The notes beneath the pieces are model-generated. The model ran no database searches. It had not been told where the DNA came from and saw nothing but the letters and a program-made list of their open reading frames with translations. Position numbers and translations under genes: made by a program. 64,000 bases of DNA from Bacteroidales bacterium (GTDB lineage: Bacteria; Bacteroidota; Bacteroidia; Bacteroidales; JAADJA01). Positions 53,821 to 62,838 of this stretch are shown one piece after another. How positions within the stretch are numbered: the stretch's first letter is position 1; each line of letters opens with the position of its first letter. The stretch spans positions 186,001 through 250,000 of the forward strand of contig JAGVPB010000042.1 in the NCBI GenBank assembly GCA_020052415.1. Direction: 5' to 3'.

Positions 53821-55284
53821 ATGAGCCAGGAAATTTTAAAATTAGAACCCAAAAATGTATGGAAACATTTTTATAACCTAACCCAGATTCCCCGCCCTTC
53901 AAAAAAAGAAGGAAGGATTATAGATTATATGAAGAAATTCGGCGAGCAACTTGGTCTGGAAACCATTGTTGACGAAGTCGGAAATGTGATCATACGTAAA
54001 CCCGCAACCAAGGGCATGGAGAACCGGAAGGGAGTGATTCTGCAGGGACATCTTGACATGGTTCCTCAAAAAAACAGTGCTACTCTGCACGATTTCGAAA
54101 AAGATCCTATTGACGCCTGGATTGATGGTGAATGGGTAAAAGCCAAAGGTACAACGCTGGGTTCTGATAACGGAATGGGTGTGGCTGCGACAATGGCTGT
54201 CCTCGAATCGATGGATTTGGTACACGGACCGGTGGAAGCTTTGTTTACAATTGATGAAGAAACCGGTATGACCGGAGCTGAAAATTTAAAGCCCGGATTA
54301 CTCAAAGGTGAAATACTACTGAATCTCGATTCCGAAGATGAGGGTGAACTCTATATTGGCTGTGCGGGTGGCGTGGATGTTTCAGTGAAATTTACAGGCA
54401 AACCTGAAAAAGTTCAAAATGGCATGATCGGTTACAAAATCAGTGTTACAGGTTTAAAGGGCGGACATTCAGGTTTGGATATCCACCTGGGAAAAGGAAA
54501 CGCCTGTTTAATACTGAATAAAATTCTTTTAAATTCCTATGAAAGATACGGTGCCACTTTATCAGCAATGGATGCCGGGAGCCTTAGAAATGCCATTCCA
54601 AGGGAAGCATTCGCAACCATCTGTATCCCTGTTTCAGCCGAACAACCACTCCTCAGGTATATCAGTGAATTTGAATCAGAATCAAGGAAATCCTTAGCTA
54701 CAATAGATCCAGATTTAAAAATAACAGCGGAAAAAACTCCTACACCGGCGACCGTATTTGACTCACTGACCTTTTATAATCTTGTGAATGCCGTTGCAGA
54801 ATGCCCGAACGGCGCTCTTGCCTGGGATAAAAATATGCCCGGCGTGGTTGAAACATCATCCAACCTTGCCATCATCAAATCCGAAAACGGCGGCATCAAT
54901 GTTTCGATTCTCACTCGAAGCGCTGTGGATAAAGAAAGAGATAAGGCAGCAAATGAGATTACGAAAGTTTTTCAGAATTACCGGGCTGAAACCAGAACCC
55001 ATGGTGCCTATCCGGGATGGAAACCGAATGTGAATTCACCTATCCTTGAAACCATGAAGGAGGTGTACAGCAAAAGATTCGGAAAAGTACCCGAAGTAAA
55101 GGTTATCCATGCCGGTCTTGAATGTGGTATTCTCGGGGCAACTTATACAAACTGGGACATGGTTTCCTTCGGGCCGACCATCCGTTTTCCGCATTCTCCG
55201 GACGAAAAAGTCAACATTGCAACCATTCAGAAATTCTGGGATTTCATCGTCGAAACCTTAAAGAATATTCCGGTTCGAAGATAA
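53821..55284 (+). CDS. pepD: Beta-Ala-His (aminoacyl-histidine) dipeptidase, M20 family
   Basis: This 487-residue PepD-type dipeptidase has the di-zinc ligands of the M20 family: H in G-H-L-D-M-V, bridging D in G-S-D-N-G-M-G, E-E in D-E-E-T-G-M-T-G-A-E, D in L-D-S-E-D-E-G, and H in F-P-H-S-P-D-E near the C-terminus. It hydrolyses dipeptides such as beta-alanyl- and aminoacyl-histidine, carnosine among them, in the cytoplasm, supplying amino acids. Length is normal. No signal peptide is present. It is monocistronic; the next gene starts 216 bp away with its own upstream box. Confidence 0.96.
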   Translation: MSQEILKLEPKNVWKHFYNLTQIPRPSKKEGRIIDYMKKFGEQLGLETIVDEVGNVIIRKPATKGMENRKGVILQGHLDMVPQKNSATLHDFEKDPIDAWIDGEWVKAKGTTLGSDNGMGVAATMAVLESMDLVHGPVEALFTIDEETGMTGAENLKPGLLKGEILLNLDSEDEGELYIGCAGGVDVSVKFTGKPEKVQNGMIGYKISVTGLKGGHSGLDIHLGKGNACLILNKILLNSYERYGATLSAMDAGSLRNAIPREAFATICIPVSAEQPLLRYISEFESESRKSLATIDPDLKITAEKTPTPATVFDSLTFYNLVNAVAECPNGALAWDKNMPGVVETSSNLAIIKSENGGINVSILTRSAVDKERDKAANEITKVFQNYRAETRTHGAYPGWKPNVNSPILETMKEVYSKRFGKVPEVKVIHAGLECGILGATYTNWDMVSFGPTIRFPHSPDEKVNIATIQKFWDFIVETLKNIPVRR

Positions 55285-55461
55285 ATCCTGCAATAACTAA
55301 TTTTCAGTTGAAACAAAATTCATATTTTTATGTAAGCACTTTTTACTAACCATAATAATTGGTTATTTCACTGCTGCATGCCTGCCTGTTTAACTTGTTG
55401 CACTGAATAACCTTTAACATTTCATTAACAAAAATTATTTTTAAATAATTTTATATTTAAT

Positions 55462-55469
55462 TATTTTTG
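55462..55469 (+). promoter_or_regulatory. -7 promoter box of the surface-protein cluster
   Basis: TATTTTTG matches TAnnTTTG, 31 bp before the ATG at 55501, and could drive the cluster 55501-61841. The -33 element is unclear in this AT-rich spacer. Confidence 0.35.
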
Positions 55470-55500
55470 TAAATAACTAAAAATTAAACATTAAAAAAAC

Positions 55501-56985
55501 ATGACTATGAAATCAAAATGTACAATTAGCAGATTCAGAGTTCCATTTTCAGGAAGAAAATGGTTAATGATTTTATTTGTTATTGCAATGACAACAAGTA
55601 TTGCATATTCACAGGTGGCAATCAACACTGACAATAGTGCACCGAATGCCTCCGCAATGCTGGATGTAAAAGCAACAGGTTTAGGGTTCCTGGCTCCCAG
55701 GATGGCCTTTGCACTACGGCCGGCTGCACCGGCTACCGGGTTGCTCATATACCAAACAGATGTTGATCCCGGATTCTATTATTATGATGGCGCTGCCTGG
55801 CAAAAAGTGGGCAGGGCAAGTTCTGACTTCTGGTTATTGAATGGATCGGATATATATTATGATGCGGGAAGGGTTGCCATCGGAGGTAACACATCCGAAT
55901 CCCATGGATTGTATGTTCAAAACTATAACTTTGGAAAAGGTGCTGTAAGAGGTACTGATCAAAACGGCGCCAACATATATGCTGAAGGTATGCTTGGTGC
56001 ATTGACTCCCAATGATATGGGATTTCCAATCAGTATTTATAATGCAGGCGTACTGGGTATAAAACCTAACAATGGAGCCAATGGTGGCGCTGTCGCCGGT
56101 TGGAATAATGATGATAATGATATTAACTATGGAGGCGTGTTTGCTACTGATGGTTTGGGCACAGTTACCAACTACGGGATATATTCTTCAGCCAGTAACT
56201 CCACCGGAAATAATTATGCAGGCTACTTTAAGGGCAGGGTTGAAGTTGAAGCGAATTCGGCGGGAAGTGATTATTACTCTCCTGTACTTTCATCCCGGAC
56301 AACTCATAACCTTTCTTTTGATACTTATGCAATTGAGGGCACTTCCGTCCCGACACCCGGCTATGGATTTGGTCTTTATGCAACAGGCGGTTACAGGGGT
56401 GTTTACGGCTTTGGTAACGGAACTGATTATACCGGTAGTGTTATCGGTGTTTACGGCTATTGCACAGGTACAGCCGGTACCCGGTATGGTGTTTATGGTT
56501 ATGGATACAATTCCGGTGGTTCGGCAATAGGAGTTTATGGATATGCCTCAGGTACAACAGCAAGCTGGGCTGGATATTTCTCAGGGTCAACCTATATCAG
56601 TACAGACTTGCGTGTAGCTACAACCACTGCTGCAACCGGTTATGCCGTATCGGTTAACGGGAAAATTGCCTGTGAAGAAGTATTGGTACAGGACGCAGCA
56701 AGCTGGCCGGACTACGTTTTTGATGAAAAATATAATCTGATGAGCCTCGAAGAACTTGAACAAAGCATTAATAAAAATAATCATCTTCCGGGATTACCCT
56801 CTGCAAAAACCGTTGAAGAAAACGGATTTGAACTTGCCGATATGCAGCAAAGGATACTTGAAAAAGTTGAAGAGTTAACCCTTTACACAATTGAGCAGGA
56901 TAGACAAATCAAAGGACTTCAACAGGAAATGGAAAACCTGAAAAAGGAAAATTCCTCATTAAAAAGAGCAATTAACAGGAAATAA
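55501..56985 (+). CDS. Fibre-like surface protein with Gly/Tyr repeats and a coiled-coil C-terminus
   Basis: This 494-residue protein has a signal peptide cleaved near A-Y-S-Q after an unusually long N-region; a second ATG two codons in is possible. Residues ~40-110 are the conserved Bacteroidota surface-fibre opening (N-T-D-N-S-A-P, A-M-L-D-V-K-A-T-G-L-G-F-L-A-P-R-M). The middle has V-Y-G-Y-G-like Gly/Tyr repeats. Residues ~400-494 start F-D-E-K-Y-N-L, contain N-N-H-L-P-G-L-P-S-A, and end in a long heptad coiled coil (L-Q-Q-E-M-E-N-L-K-K-E-N), as in tail-fibre-like surface proteins; databases often mislabel this coil as bZIP. No T9SS sorting domain is seen. It is the first gene of a four-gene cluster of exported proteins. 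Confidence 0.82.
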   Translation: MTMKSKCTISRFRVPFSGRKWLMILFVIAMTTSIAYSQVAINTDNSAPNASAMLDVKATGLGFLAPRMAFALRPAAPATGLLIYQTDVDPGFYYYDGAAWQKVGRASSDFWLLNGSDIYYDAGRVAIGGNTSESHGLYVQNYNFGKGAVRGTDQNGANIYAEGMLGALTPNDMGFPISIYNAGVLGIKPNNGANGGAVAGWNNDDNDINYGGVFATDGLGTVTNYGIYSSASNSTGNNYAGYFKGRVEVEANSAGSDYYSPVLSSRTTHNLSFDTYAIEGTSVPTPGYGFGLYATGGYRGVYGFGNGTDYTGSVIGVYGYCTGTAGTRYGVYGYGYNSGGSAIGVYGYASGTTASWAGYFSGSTYISTDLRVATTTAATGYAVSVNGKIACEEVLVQDAASWPDYVFDEKYNLMSLEELEQSINKNNHLPGLPSAKTVEENGFELADMQQRILEKVEELTLYTIEQDRQIKGLQQEMENLKKENSSLKRAINRK

Positions 56986-57014
56986 TTATCAATCATCAGT
57001 AAATTATAAAACGA

Positions 57015-57536
57015 ATGAAAAAGATAACATATATATTGCTTTTTCTTCTGACTTGCAGCTCGATATTGGTCGCTCAGGAAAAAAAGGAGATCACCGGTGA
57101 GAAAAAAGATATCACCGTTGCTGAACCTTTAAAACCCTGGGATGATCCGAAAATTTCAGACGCTGACAGGCAGCAGATGATGATGGCAGAAAGTGTAAAT
57201 CCGGTAAAAATTACCGAGCCACTTCCACCCGATCCTAAAATGGACCCTTCCCAAATTCCTTCTGAAAGTAGTTACGTTCCAATCATGAAACCGGAATCCA
57301 TACCCGAACTGGAAGCCAGGGAACCCATTATTGATCCCAAATCTACCAGGTCTGTAAATGCTGTTGATCCGAAAACTCTTCAGCCGGAGGCAGGTAAAAA
57401 GGGTGAAATCATTGACTATAGGACAATGAATGGACCCCAGACTCAGGCTAAAGGAGCAAAAGCAGATAAAGTTACAGAATACAGCAGGATGAATGGTGAA
57501 AACACCCAGCCGGAGGCAAAACCTTCAGGTAAATAA
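57015..57536 (+). CDS. Small proline-rich secreted protein, function unknown
   Basis: This 173-residue protein has a signal peptide with cleavage after L-V-A-Q. The mature part is low-complexity and rich in Pro, Glu, Lys and Gln. It has a repeated word around Y-R-T-M-N-G-P-Q-T-Q and Y-S-R-M-N-G-E-N-T-Q, and P-E-A-G-K-K/P-E-A-K-P-S elements. It lacks cysteines, a lipobox and a sorting domain, and is probably disordered. It sits between two surface-protein genes (29 bp and 88 bp spacing) in the cluster. Confidence 0.72.
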   Translation: MKKITYILLFLLTCSSILVAQEKKEITGEKKDITVAEPLKPWDDPKISDADRQQMMMAESVNPVKITEPLPPDPKMDPSQIPSESSYVPIMKPESIPELEAREPIIDPKSTRSVNAVDPKTLQPEAGKKGEIIDYRTMNGPQTQAKGAKADKVTEYSRMNGENTQPEAKPSGK

Positions 57537-57624
57537 TTGTTCTTTGACGGTGAACAGAAGAATTTAATGACGAATTAAATAAAATCTGTCCCAATGACAT
57601 TAATAAAATTTAATTATTGATACG

Positions 57625-60189
57625 ATGAAAAAACATATTATAAGTTTTCTTTTGATTGTAATGGTGCTCTTAACGGGTCGTTTGACCGGACAGGAGCCGG
57701 AATATTTACAACTCATGAAGAATCCGGCAGGCATACAGTTTTCTGAGATTCAGCAAAAGGCTGAAGAATATTTTGCCGGCCAGGATAAAACCCAGGGCAG
57801 CTACAAGCAGTTCAAACGCTGGGAGTGGCTTACAGAAAGAAGGCTGATGCCCAACGGTACTATGGCGAATACAACAGCTATGAATATGCAGGCAAAGGAC
57901 GAATATTATACTGCATACAATCAGGGCAAAAGCGGTGATCAAACAGAATCAGGCTTTGGATACTGGGAATTTCTTGCACCCACAAGCCACACTCTTGGCG
58001 CTGGCTGGAATGGAGGTATTGGCAGAGTAAATTGCATTGCGTTTCATCCCACCCTGGCAAACACATTTTATATTGGTATGCCTTCAGGCGGACTTTGGAG
58101 AACCACAGATGGCGGAACAACATGGACATCACTGACAGACGGTATGCCTTCTCTTGGTGTTTCAGGAATTGCAATTGATTACAACAACACCAACATCATT
58201 TATATCCTTACGGGAGACGGTGACGGTGGCGATACTCAATCTATCGGGGTTCTCAAAACTACTAATGGCGGCACTACCTGGTATCCAACAGGATTAAGCT
58301 GGGGTGTAACGGATTTTAACCGTGGTTTCAAACTCATGATGCATCCCACCACATCAAGTACACTTTTTGCCGCAACGACATTGGGTATTTATAAGACTAC
58401 CAATTCCGGAACCAGCTGGACAAATGTTAAAGCCGGAAATATTTACGACATGGAATTTAAACCGGGTACACCGGCAACCATGTATTGTTCAATCGGTTCA
58501 CAATTCTGGAGATCTACTAATACAGGCGACACCTGGACTCAAATTGTTTCCGGCATGCCCGCAGGATCAACAAGAATTGCAATTGGTGTAACGCCTAACA
58601 ATACGGCTTATGTTTATTTGTTTTGCGGACCCACAACGGCCGTAGGCGCTTTCAAAGGGGTTTACAGATCAACAGACAGCGGTTTGAACTTTGCAGTAAG
58701 AGCGACAACACCTAATTTACTTGGCTACGATGCCGCCGGAAATGACAACGATCACCAGACGACTTATGACCTCGCTGTTGCCGTTTCAAGAACAGATGCA
58801 CAGGATCTGCTCACAGGTGGTATCAATTGCTGGGTTTCGGTCAACGGGGGAACAAACTGGACTATCTCCTCACACTGGTATGAAGCAGGAAATACCATCG
58901 GATACACCCATGCCGATATTCATGCGCTTGAAATCAATCCGTTGAACAACAATCTGTATTGCGGCAGTGATGGTGGAATCTACAGATCAACCAATTTTGG
59001 AACCGACTGGACCGACCTTTCAACCGGTATTGCCTGTACGCAATGGTACAGGATCGAAGGGACTGAAGCCAACAGCAGCCTTTTGGTTGGCGGAACACAG
59101 GACAACGGTTCGAACAAATGGAGCGGCGGAACCGGATTTACACATGTAAGAGGTGCTGACGGAATGGATGCAATGGTAGATCATTCAAACCAGCTTATTT
59201 TTTATACTACACGCCAATACGGATATATCGAGAAAACTTCCAATGGAGGAACTACATTCAGCAATGTTTCCCCTTCATCAGGAGCATGGGTTACACCATT
59301 GATCATGAACCCCTCAACGGCTACGACCATCTATGCAGGTTATTCCGATGTATATAAATCCACCAATGGAGGAGCTTCATGGACCAATACCGGCGCTGAC
59401 GGCAGAGGAGCTATGGCTATAGGAGTGAGCAATACAAGCAGGATCTATGCTTCCAACGGCAGTACATTTTACCGGTCCGATGATGCAGCGGCAACATGGC
59501 TTAATAAAAGTGCAGGATTACCCGCAAATACAATTACTTTCATTGCAGTTGACAATACAAATTCGTTGAATGTTTTTGTTACCTATGGTGGCTACACCAG
59601 CGGTCAAAAAGTTTATGAATCCACTAACGGAGGCGACAGCTGGTCAAATGTTTCCGGGAACTTACCAAACGTACCGGTTAATTGCATTGCTTATGATTTT
59701 GACTCTTCTGACGGGATTTATGTTGGAACCGATATAGGTGTTTTTTACCGCGATGATAATATCGGCACCTGGATTCCTTTCCAAAACGGACTCCCGACAG
59801 TGCGTGTATTCGATCTCGAAATCAATGAAGCTGCCGGATTGATACGTGCCGGAACTTATGGAAGAGGATTATGGACATCGGATCTCTTTACCGGCTGTCC
59901 GTCAGACTATTTCCTTACCGTTGCAAATGATCCAAGCAACCCTAATTATACAGGTTTCCAACAGTATCATGCAAGTAACAGCGTGACTTCTTCAAGAATA
60001 ATTACCGGAGGGTTTGGAACAGATGTTTCATATCGGTCGGCAAACTATATTACATTGACAACCGGCTTTAATGCCAGAGAGGGTAATTTGTTCAAAGCGA
60101 CCCTGGGACCCTGCTATACCAGCGATAAATCTTCTGCAGTATTGAATGAAGAAAAAGAAGCGGCTGAGGAAAATCCACCTGAAAAATGA
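57625..60189 (+). CDS. BNR/VPS10-type propeller protein with C-terminal 3-coathanger domain
   Basis: This 854-residue protein has a signal peptide ending L-T-G-Q. About ten Asp-box blades follow, such as W-R-T-T-D-G-G-T-T-W, Y-K-T-T-N-S-G-T-S-W and Y-R-S-T-N-F-G-T-D-W, and the sortilin-type G-G-T-Q-D-N-G-S element. Residues from about 770 (D-Y-F-L-T-V-A-N-D-P, then F-Q-Q-Y-H-A-S-N-S-V and S-A-N-Y-I-T-L-T) match the 3-coathanger stack domain. A short acidic tail follows instead of a T9SS sorting domain. It is the third propeller protein of this type complete in the window. The 3-coathanger domain may assist anchoring or assembly; ligand unknown. Confidence 0.88.
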   Translation: MKKHIISFLLIVMVLLTGRLTGQEPEYLQLMKNPAGIQFSEIQQKAEEYFAGQDKTQGSYKQFKRWEWLTERRLMPNGTMANTTAMNMQAKDEYYTAYNQGKSGDQTESGFGYWEFLAPTSHTLGAGWNGGIGRVNCIAFHPTLANTFYIGMPSGGLWRTTDGGTTWTSLTDGMPSLGVSGIAIDYNNTNIIYILTGDGDGGDTQSIGVLKTTNGGTTWYPTGLSWGVTDFNRGFKLMMHPTTSSTLFAATTLGIYKTTNSGTSWTNVKAGNIYDMEFKPGTPATMYCSIGSQFWRSTNTGDTWTQIVSGMPAGSTRIAIGVTPNNTAYVYLFCGPTTAVGAFKGVYRSTDSGLNFAVRATTPNLLGYDAAGNDNDHQTTYDLAVAVSRTDAQDLLTGGINCWVSVNGGTNWTISSHWYEAGNTIGYTHADIHALEINPLNNNLYCGSDGGIYRSTNFGTDWTDLSTGIACTQWYRIEGTEANSSLLVGGTQDNGSNKWSGGTGFTHVRGADGMDAMVDHSNQLIFYTTRQYGYIEKTSNGGTTFSNVSPSSGAWVTPLIMNPSTATTIYAGYSDVYKSTNGGASWTNTGADGRGAMAIGVSNTSRIYASNGSTFYRSDDAAATWLNKSAGLPANTITFIAVDNTNSLNVFVTYGGYTSGQKVYESTNGGDSWSNVSGNLPNVPVNCIAYDFDSSDGIYVGTDIGVFYRDDNIGTWIPFQNGLPTVRVFDLEINEAAGLIRAGTYGRGLWTSDLFTGCPSDYFLTVANDPSNPNYTGFQQYHASNSVTSSRIITGGFGTDVSYRSANYITLTTGFNAREGNLFKATLGPCYTSDKSSAVLNEEKEAAEENPPEK

Positions 60190-60254
60190 TAAATTACTGT
60201 TAAAAATCCATATTATGGAGCCTTATAATTTTTCAAATTTTAAAATTTAAGAAA

Positions 60255-61841
60255 ATGAAAATAAAATATTCCATGTTACTAATTATGATCACAGCAACAT
60301 TGGGTCAAACTTATGCCCAATACCTGGTAAACCAGGGAGCAGATATCAGGATCAATGCCGGTACCGCTCTCGTGATCGCCGGAAATTTCCGGAATACTTC
60401 CGATGGAAGCATGACCAACTCAGGGAATGTAATTATTTCCGGCAACTGGACTAATGATGCAGTGGCCGGAAATCTTCTGCAAGGGACTACAGGAACTGTT
60501 CACCTTGTGGGTGCTGTTGTTCAGAATATTGCCGGAACCACGAAAACATGGTTCAGCAATTTAAACCTGCTAAACCATGCAGCTCTTGGTGTGGAAACAT
60601 CTGTTTCTTCCACCCTGACGCATGTAAACAAATCCCTTACCCTTGGTAATTTTAATCTGGTTATGGAAGGCGCTGCTGCAATAAACGGCGCTTCTTCTCT
60701 GGGTTATATAGTAGCTGCAGGAACGGGCAAACTGCTGCGGCAGGTGGGTAATTCCGATACACAGTTTCCGGTAGGTACGGCGGCTTCTTTTGTGCCTGTT
60801 GTACTGAAAAATTCGGGTGTTGTTGACAATTTCGGTGTGAATGTGTTTGCCGACGTACGTCAGAACGGTACAATCGGACCAACCATTCCTCAGATTAATG
60901 ATTGTGTGAATATGACCTGGGTAATCACGGAAAATGCAGCCGGCGGTTCCAACCTGTCGGTAACTCCATACTGGAGTGCCGCGATTGAAGGAGTAACCTT
61001 TGACAGAACTAACTGCGGTATCGGTCATTATACTGCCGGTGCCTGGGATCCGCAACCTGCAGGTGCTGCCGGCGGAGCGAATCCCTATTTTGTAACCCGT
61101 ACAGGAATTACGGCACTTTCTGCATTTGCAGTCGGTGACCTGGAATCCCCGATGGCCAGCCCGTTACACATTATACTTGATGTTACTGCCCTGCTTGAAG
61201 GCCCTTATAATGGAGCAACCATGACACCATTTCTAAATGCAGGGGGTTACCTGCCATTAGCTCAACCCTACAATGTTGCTCCCTGGAATTACCCCGGAGC
61301 TGAAAATGTGGGAGCCATACCAAATGTAAACGTTATTGACTGGGTGCTTGTTGAACTGAGGGATGCAACCAGTGCTGCCAACGCAACCGGTGCAACTGCG
61401 ATAGCCCGTCAGGCAGCGTTTGTACTTAATGATGGCAGAGTGGTCGCAATGGATGGAGCCAGCGATCTGTTTTTCAGCAATACTATTAACAACCAGTTAT
61501 TTGTCGTTATATGGCATCGCAATCATCTCGGTGTGATGTCGGCGAATGCACTGGTTAATGTTGGCGGTACATTCTCCTATGATTTCACAACTGCAGCCGG
61601 TCAGGCCTATGGAGCTGACGCACATAAGCTACTTGCCGGTGGAAAATACGGGATGTATGGTGCTGATGGAAACGCAGATAAGGCTGTAACAATTCTAGAT
61701 AAAACCGCCGTTTGGTTGCCAAACGCCGGTACCAGAGGTTACAAGGCCGGTGACTTCAATATGAACGGCCATGTCAACAATCCTGATAAAAATAATGTAT
61801 GGGTTCCCGACAATGGCAAAACTTCAAAGGTTCCCAACTAA
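60255..61841 (+). CDS. Secreted beta-rich protein with the C-terminal dockerin-like module
   Basis: This 528-residue protein has a signal peptide ending T-Y-A-Q. The N-terminal ~300 residues are a beta-strand-rich adhesin-like region with repeated G-T-x-x-V, N-V-I-I-S-G-N-W words and N-L-N-L-L-N. Residues ~314-528 match the C-terminus of the M14 peptidase at 1964-5305: L-E-G-P-Y-N-G, A-P-W-N-Y-P-G, V-I-D-W-V-L-V-E-L-R-D-A-T, V-V-I-W-H-R-N-H-L, Y-D-F-T-T, then D-x-N-type loops G-D-F-N-M-N-G and N-N-P-D-K-N-N. The first loop is degenerate here (D-G-N-A-D-K). There is no T9SS sorting domain. It is the last gene of the cluster, followed by a strong terminator. Confidence 0.85.
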   Translation: MKIKYSMLLIMITATLGQTYAQYLVNQGADIRINAGTALVIAGNFRNTSDGSMTNSGNVIISGNWTNDAVAGNLLQGTTGTVHLVGAVVQNIAGTTKTWFSNLNLLNHAALGVETSVSSTLTHVNKSLTLGNFNLVMEGAAAINGASSLGYIVAAGTGKLLRQVGNSDTQFPVGTAASFVPVVLKNSGVVDNFGVNVFADVRQNGTIGPTIPQINDCVNMTWVITENAAGGSNLSVTPYWSAAIEGVTFDRTNCGIGHYTAGAWDPQPAGAAGGANPYFVTRTGITALSAFAVGDLESPMASPLHIILDVTALLEGPYNGATMTPFLNAGGYLPLAQPYNVAPWNYPGAENVGAIPNVNVIDWVLVELRDATSAANATGATAIARQAAFVLNDGRVVAMDGASDLFFSNTINNQLFVVIWHRNHLGVMSANALVNVGGTFSYDFTTAAGQAYGADAHKLLAGGKYGMYGADGNADKAVTILDKTAVWLPNAGTRGYKAGDFNMNGHVNNPDKNNVWVPDNGKTSKVPN

Positions 61842-61890
61842 TGAATTATTTTTCGTCTATCTGACGGTTTAAAATTAATATTAGAGTAAA

Positions 61891-61921
61891 ACAGGTCCGG
61901 AGATTCCGGGCCTGTTTTTTT
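61891..61921. terminator. Strong bidirectional terminator
   Basis: An 11-bp stem (ACAGGTCCGGA with TCCGGGCCTGT, one G-U) has a 3-nt loop and is flanked by T6 to the right and A-rich sequence to the left. It ends the cluster on the plus strand and can serve the convergent GNAT gene. Confidence 0.9.
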
Positions 61922-61936
61922 CCCATAAATACTAAT

Positions 61937-62551
61937 TTATTTAACAGGCATTTTATCCAGATAATATCTGACCATGGGCCTGTTTTTTGATTTTCTGTCG
62001 GCGATTTCAAACCCGGCACGTTCAAATGATTTGAATAATCCTATCCATGCAAAAGAGTCCGGAAGTTTTTCCTTTGTTGGAATTGCCGGATAGGCTTCAA
62101 TTATTTTTATTCCATTTGCACGGGCATAATTAATGACTCCTTTTAAAAGCTCCACAGAAATCCCTTGCCGCCTGAAATTTTTATTTATAAAGAAGCAGGG
62201 AATTGACCAAACCGCTTTGTCGTCAATACGTTTGTGAACACGGGAATTTTCAAGTTTGATAAAATCTTCGCGAGGGGCAAAAGCGCACCAGGCAATGGCC
62301 TGTCCTTTATCAAATCCAATGAGACCTGTTGGCTGGCCTTTCCTGACAATTTCCTTCATCGCACTTTTATTACCGTCATTCGTTTTTCCTTTCTGGAAGT
62401 CCTGCCTTTTAAGCCTGTAATACATGCACCAGCAATTCCCGCAGGCTCCCTTTTTACCGAAAAGCTCTTCAAATTTGTTCCAGTTGTTGATCGTTAAAGG
62501 TTCGAAAGTGAGCTTGCCTGACAGGTATGGATTATTTTCATCATTTATCAT
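61937..62551 (-). CDS. GNAT family N-acetyltransferase
   Basis: This 204-residue protein has a distinctive N-terminal block C-G-N-C-W-C-M-Y-Y-R, found in one GNAT subgroup of Bacteroidota and Firmicutes. The acetyl-CoA-binding pattern F-R-R-Q-G-I-S-V-E-L-L follows, and the C-terminal part has F-E-R-A-G-F-E-I. It should transfer an acetyl group to an amine, but the substrate is unknown. It is cytoplasmic, with no operon partner; the HgcB-like fragment lies ~100 bp upstream on the same strand. Confidence 0.88.
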   Translation of the reverse strand: MINDENNPYLSGKLTFEPLTINNWNKFEELFGKKGACGNCWCMYYRLKRQDFQKGKTNDGNKSAMKEIVRKGQPTGLIGFDKGQAIAWCAFAPREDFIKLENSRVHKRIDDKAVWSIPCFFINKNFRRQGISVELLKGVINYARANGIKIIEAYPAIPTKEKLPDSFAWIGLFKSFERAGFEIADRKSKNRPMVRYYLDKMPVK

Positions 62552-62658
62552 ATCGCAGTAATGTGGTTTTATTTGTTATGCTCAGGTATCTGACCTTGAG
62601 CCTGCCTGATTAACCGGTAAAATGACTGCAAATCCTCTTTTGTTAGAATTCGCCGTGA

Positions 62659-62838
62659 TCAGCAACAGGATTTAGAGGAAGATGAAGAGCAATCACAGGA
62701 GGGTTCAGTTCCACGTATTAATCCATTAATAATACCCGCTGCACAGCCAACTCCTGACCTTACGCTGATGGCACCTTCAGGGCAAATCTTTTCACATGCC
62801 CCACATTCCATGCAAAAGTCTTTGTGGTTTATGAGTAT
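62659..62838 (-). pseudogene. C-terminal half of an HgcB-like 4Fe-4S ferredoxin
   Basis: Read on the minus strand this frame gives F-C-M-E-C-G-A-C-E-K-I-C-P-E-G-A-I, a complete CxxCxxCxxxCP cluster motif. S-G-V-G-C-A-A-G-I-I-N-G-L-I-R-G-T-E-P follows, then a Cys- and Ser-rich tail C-D-C-S...C-C ending in TGA. The V-G-C-A-A segment and twin-cysteine end are hallmarks of the ferredoxin family that includes HgcB, the partner of HgcA in mercury methylation. The first cluster motif and the start are missing: the frame opens right after the TAA stop of the 62839-63675 gene, with only A-T-A and C-T-C codons before the motif. It is a truncated remnant; no hgcA is in the window. Confidence 0.72.

Noticed and set aside
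60570-61055. 161-codon minus-strand ORF
   Set aside because: It is antisense to the adhesin-like part of the 60255-61841 protein; rich in Arg/His/Cys, as is usual for shadow frames.
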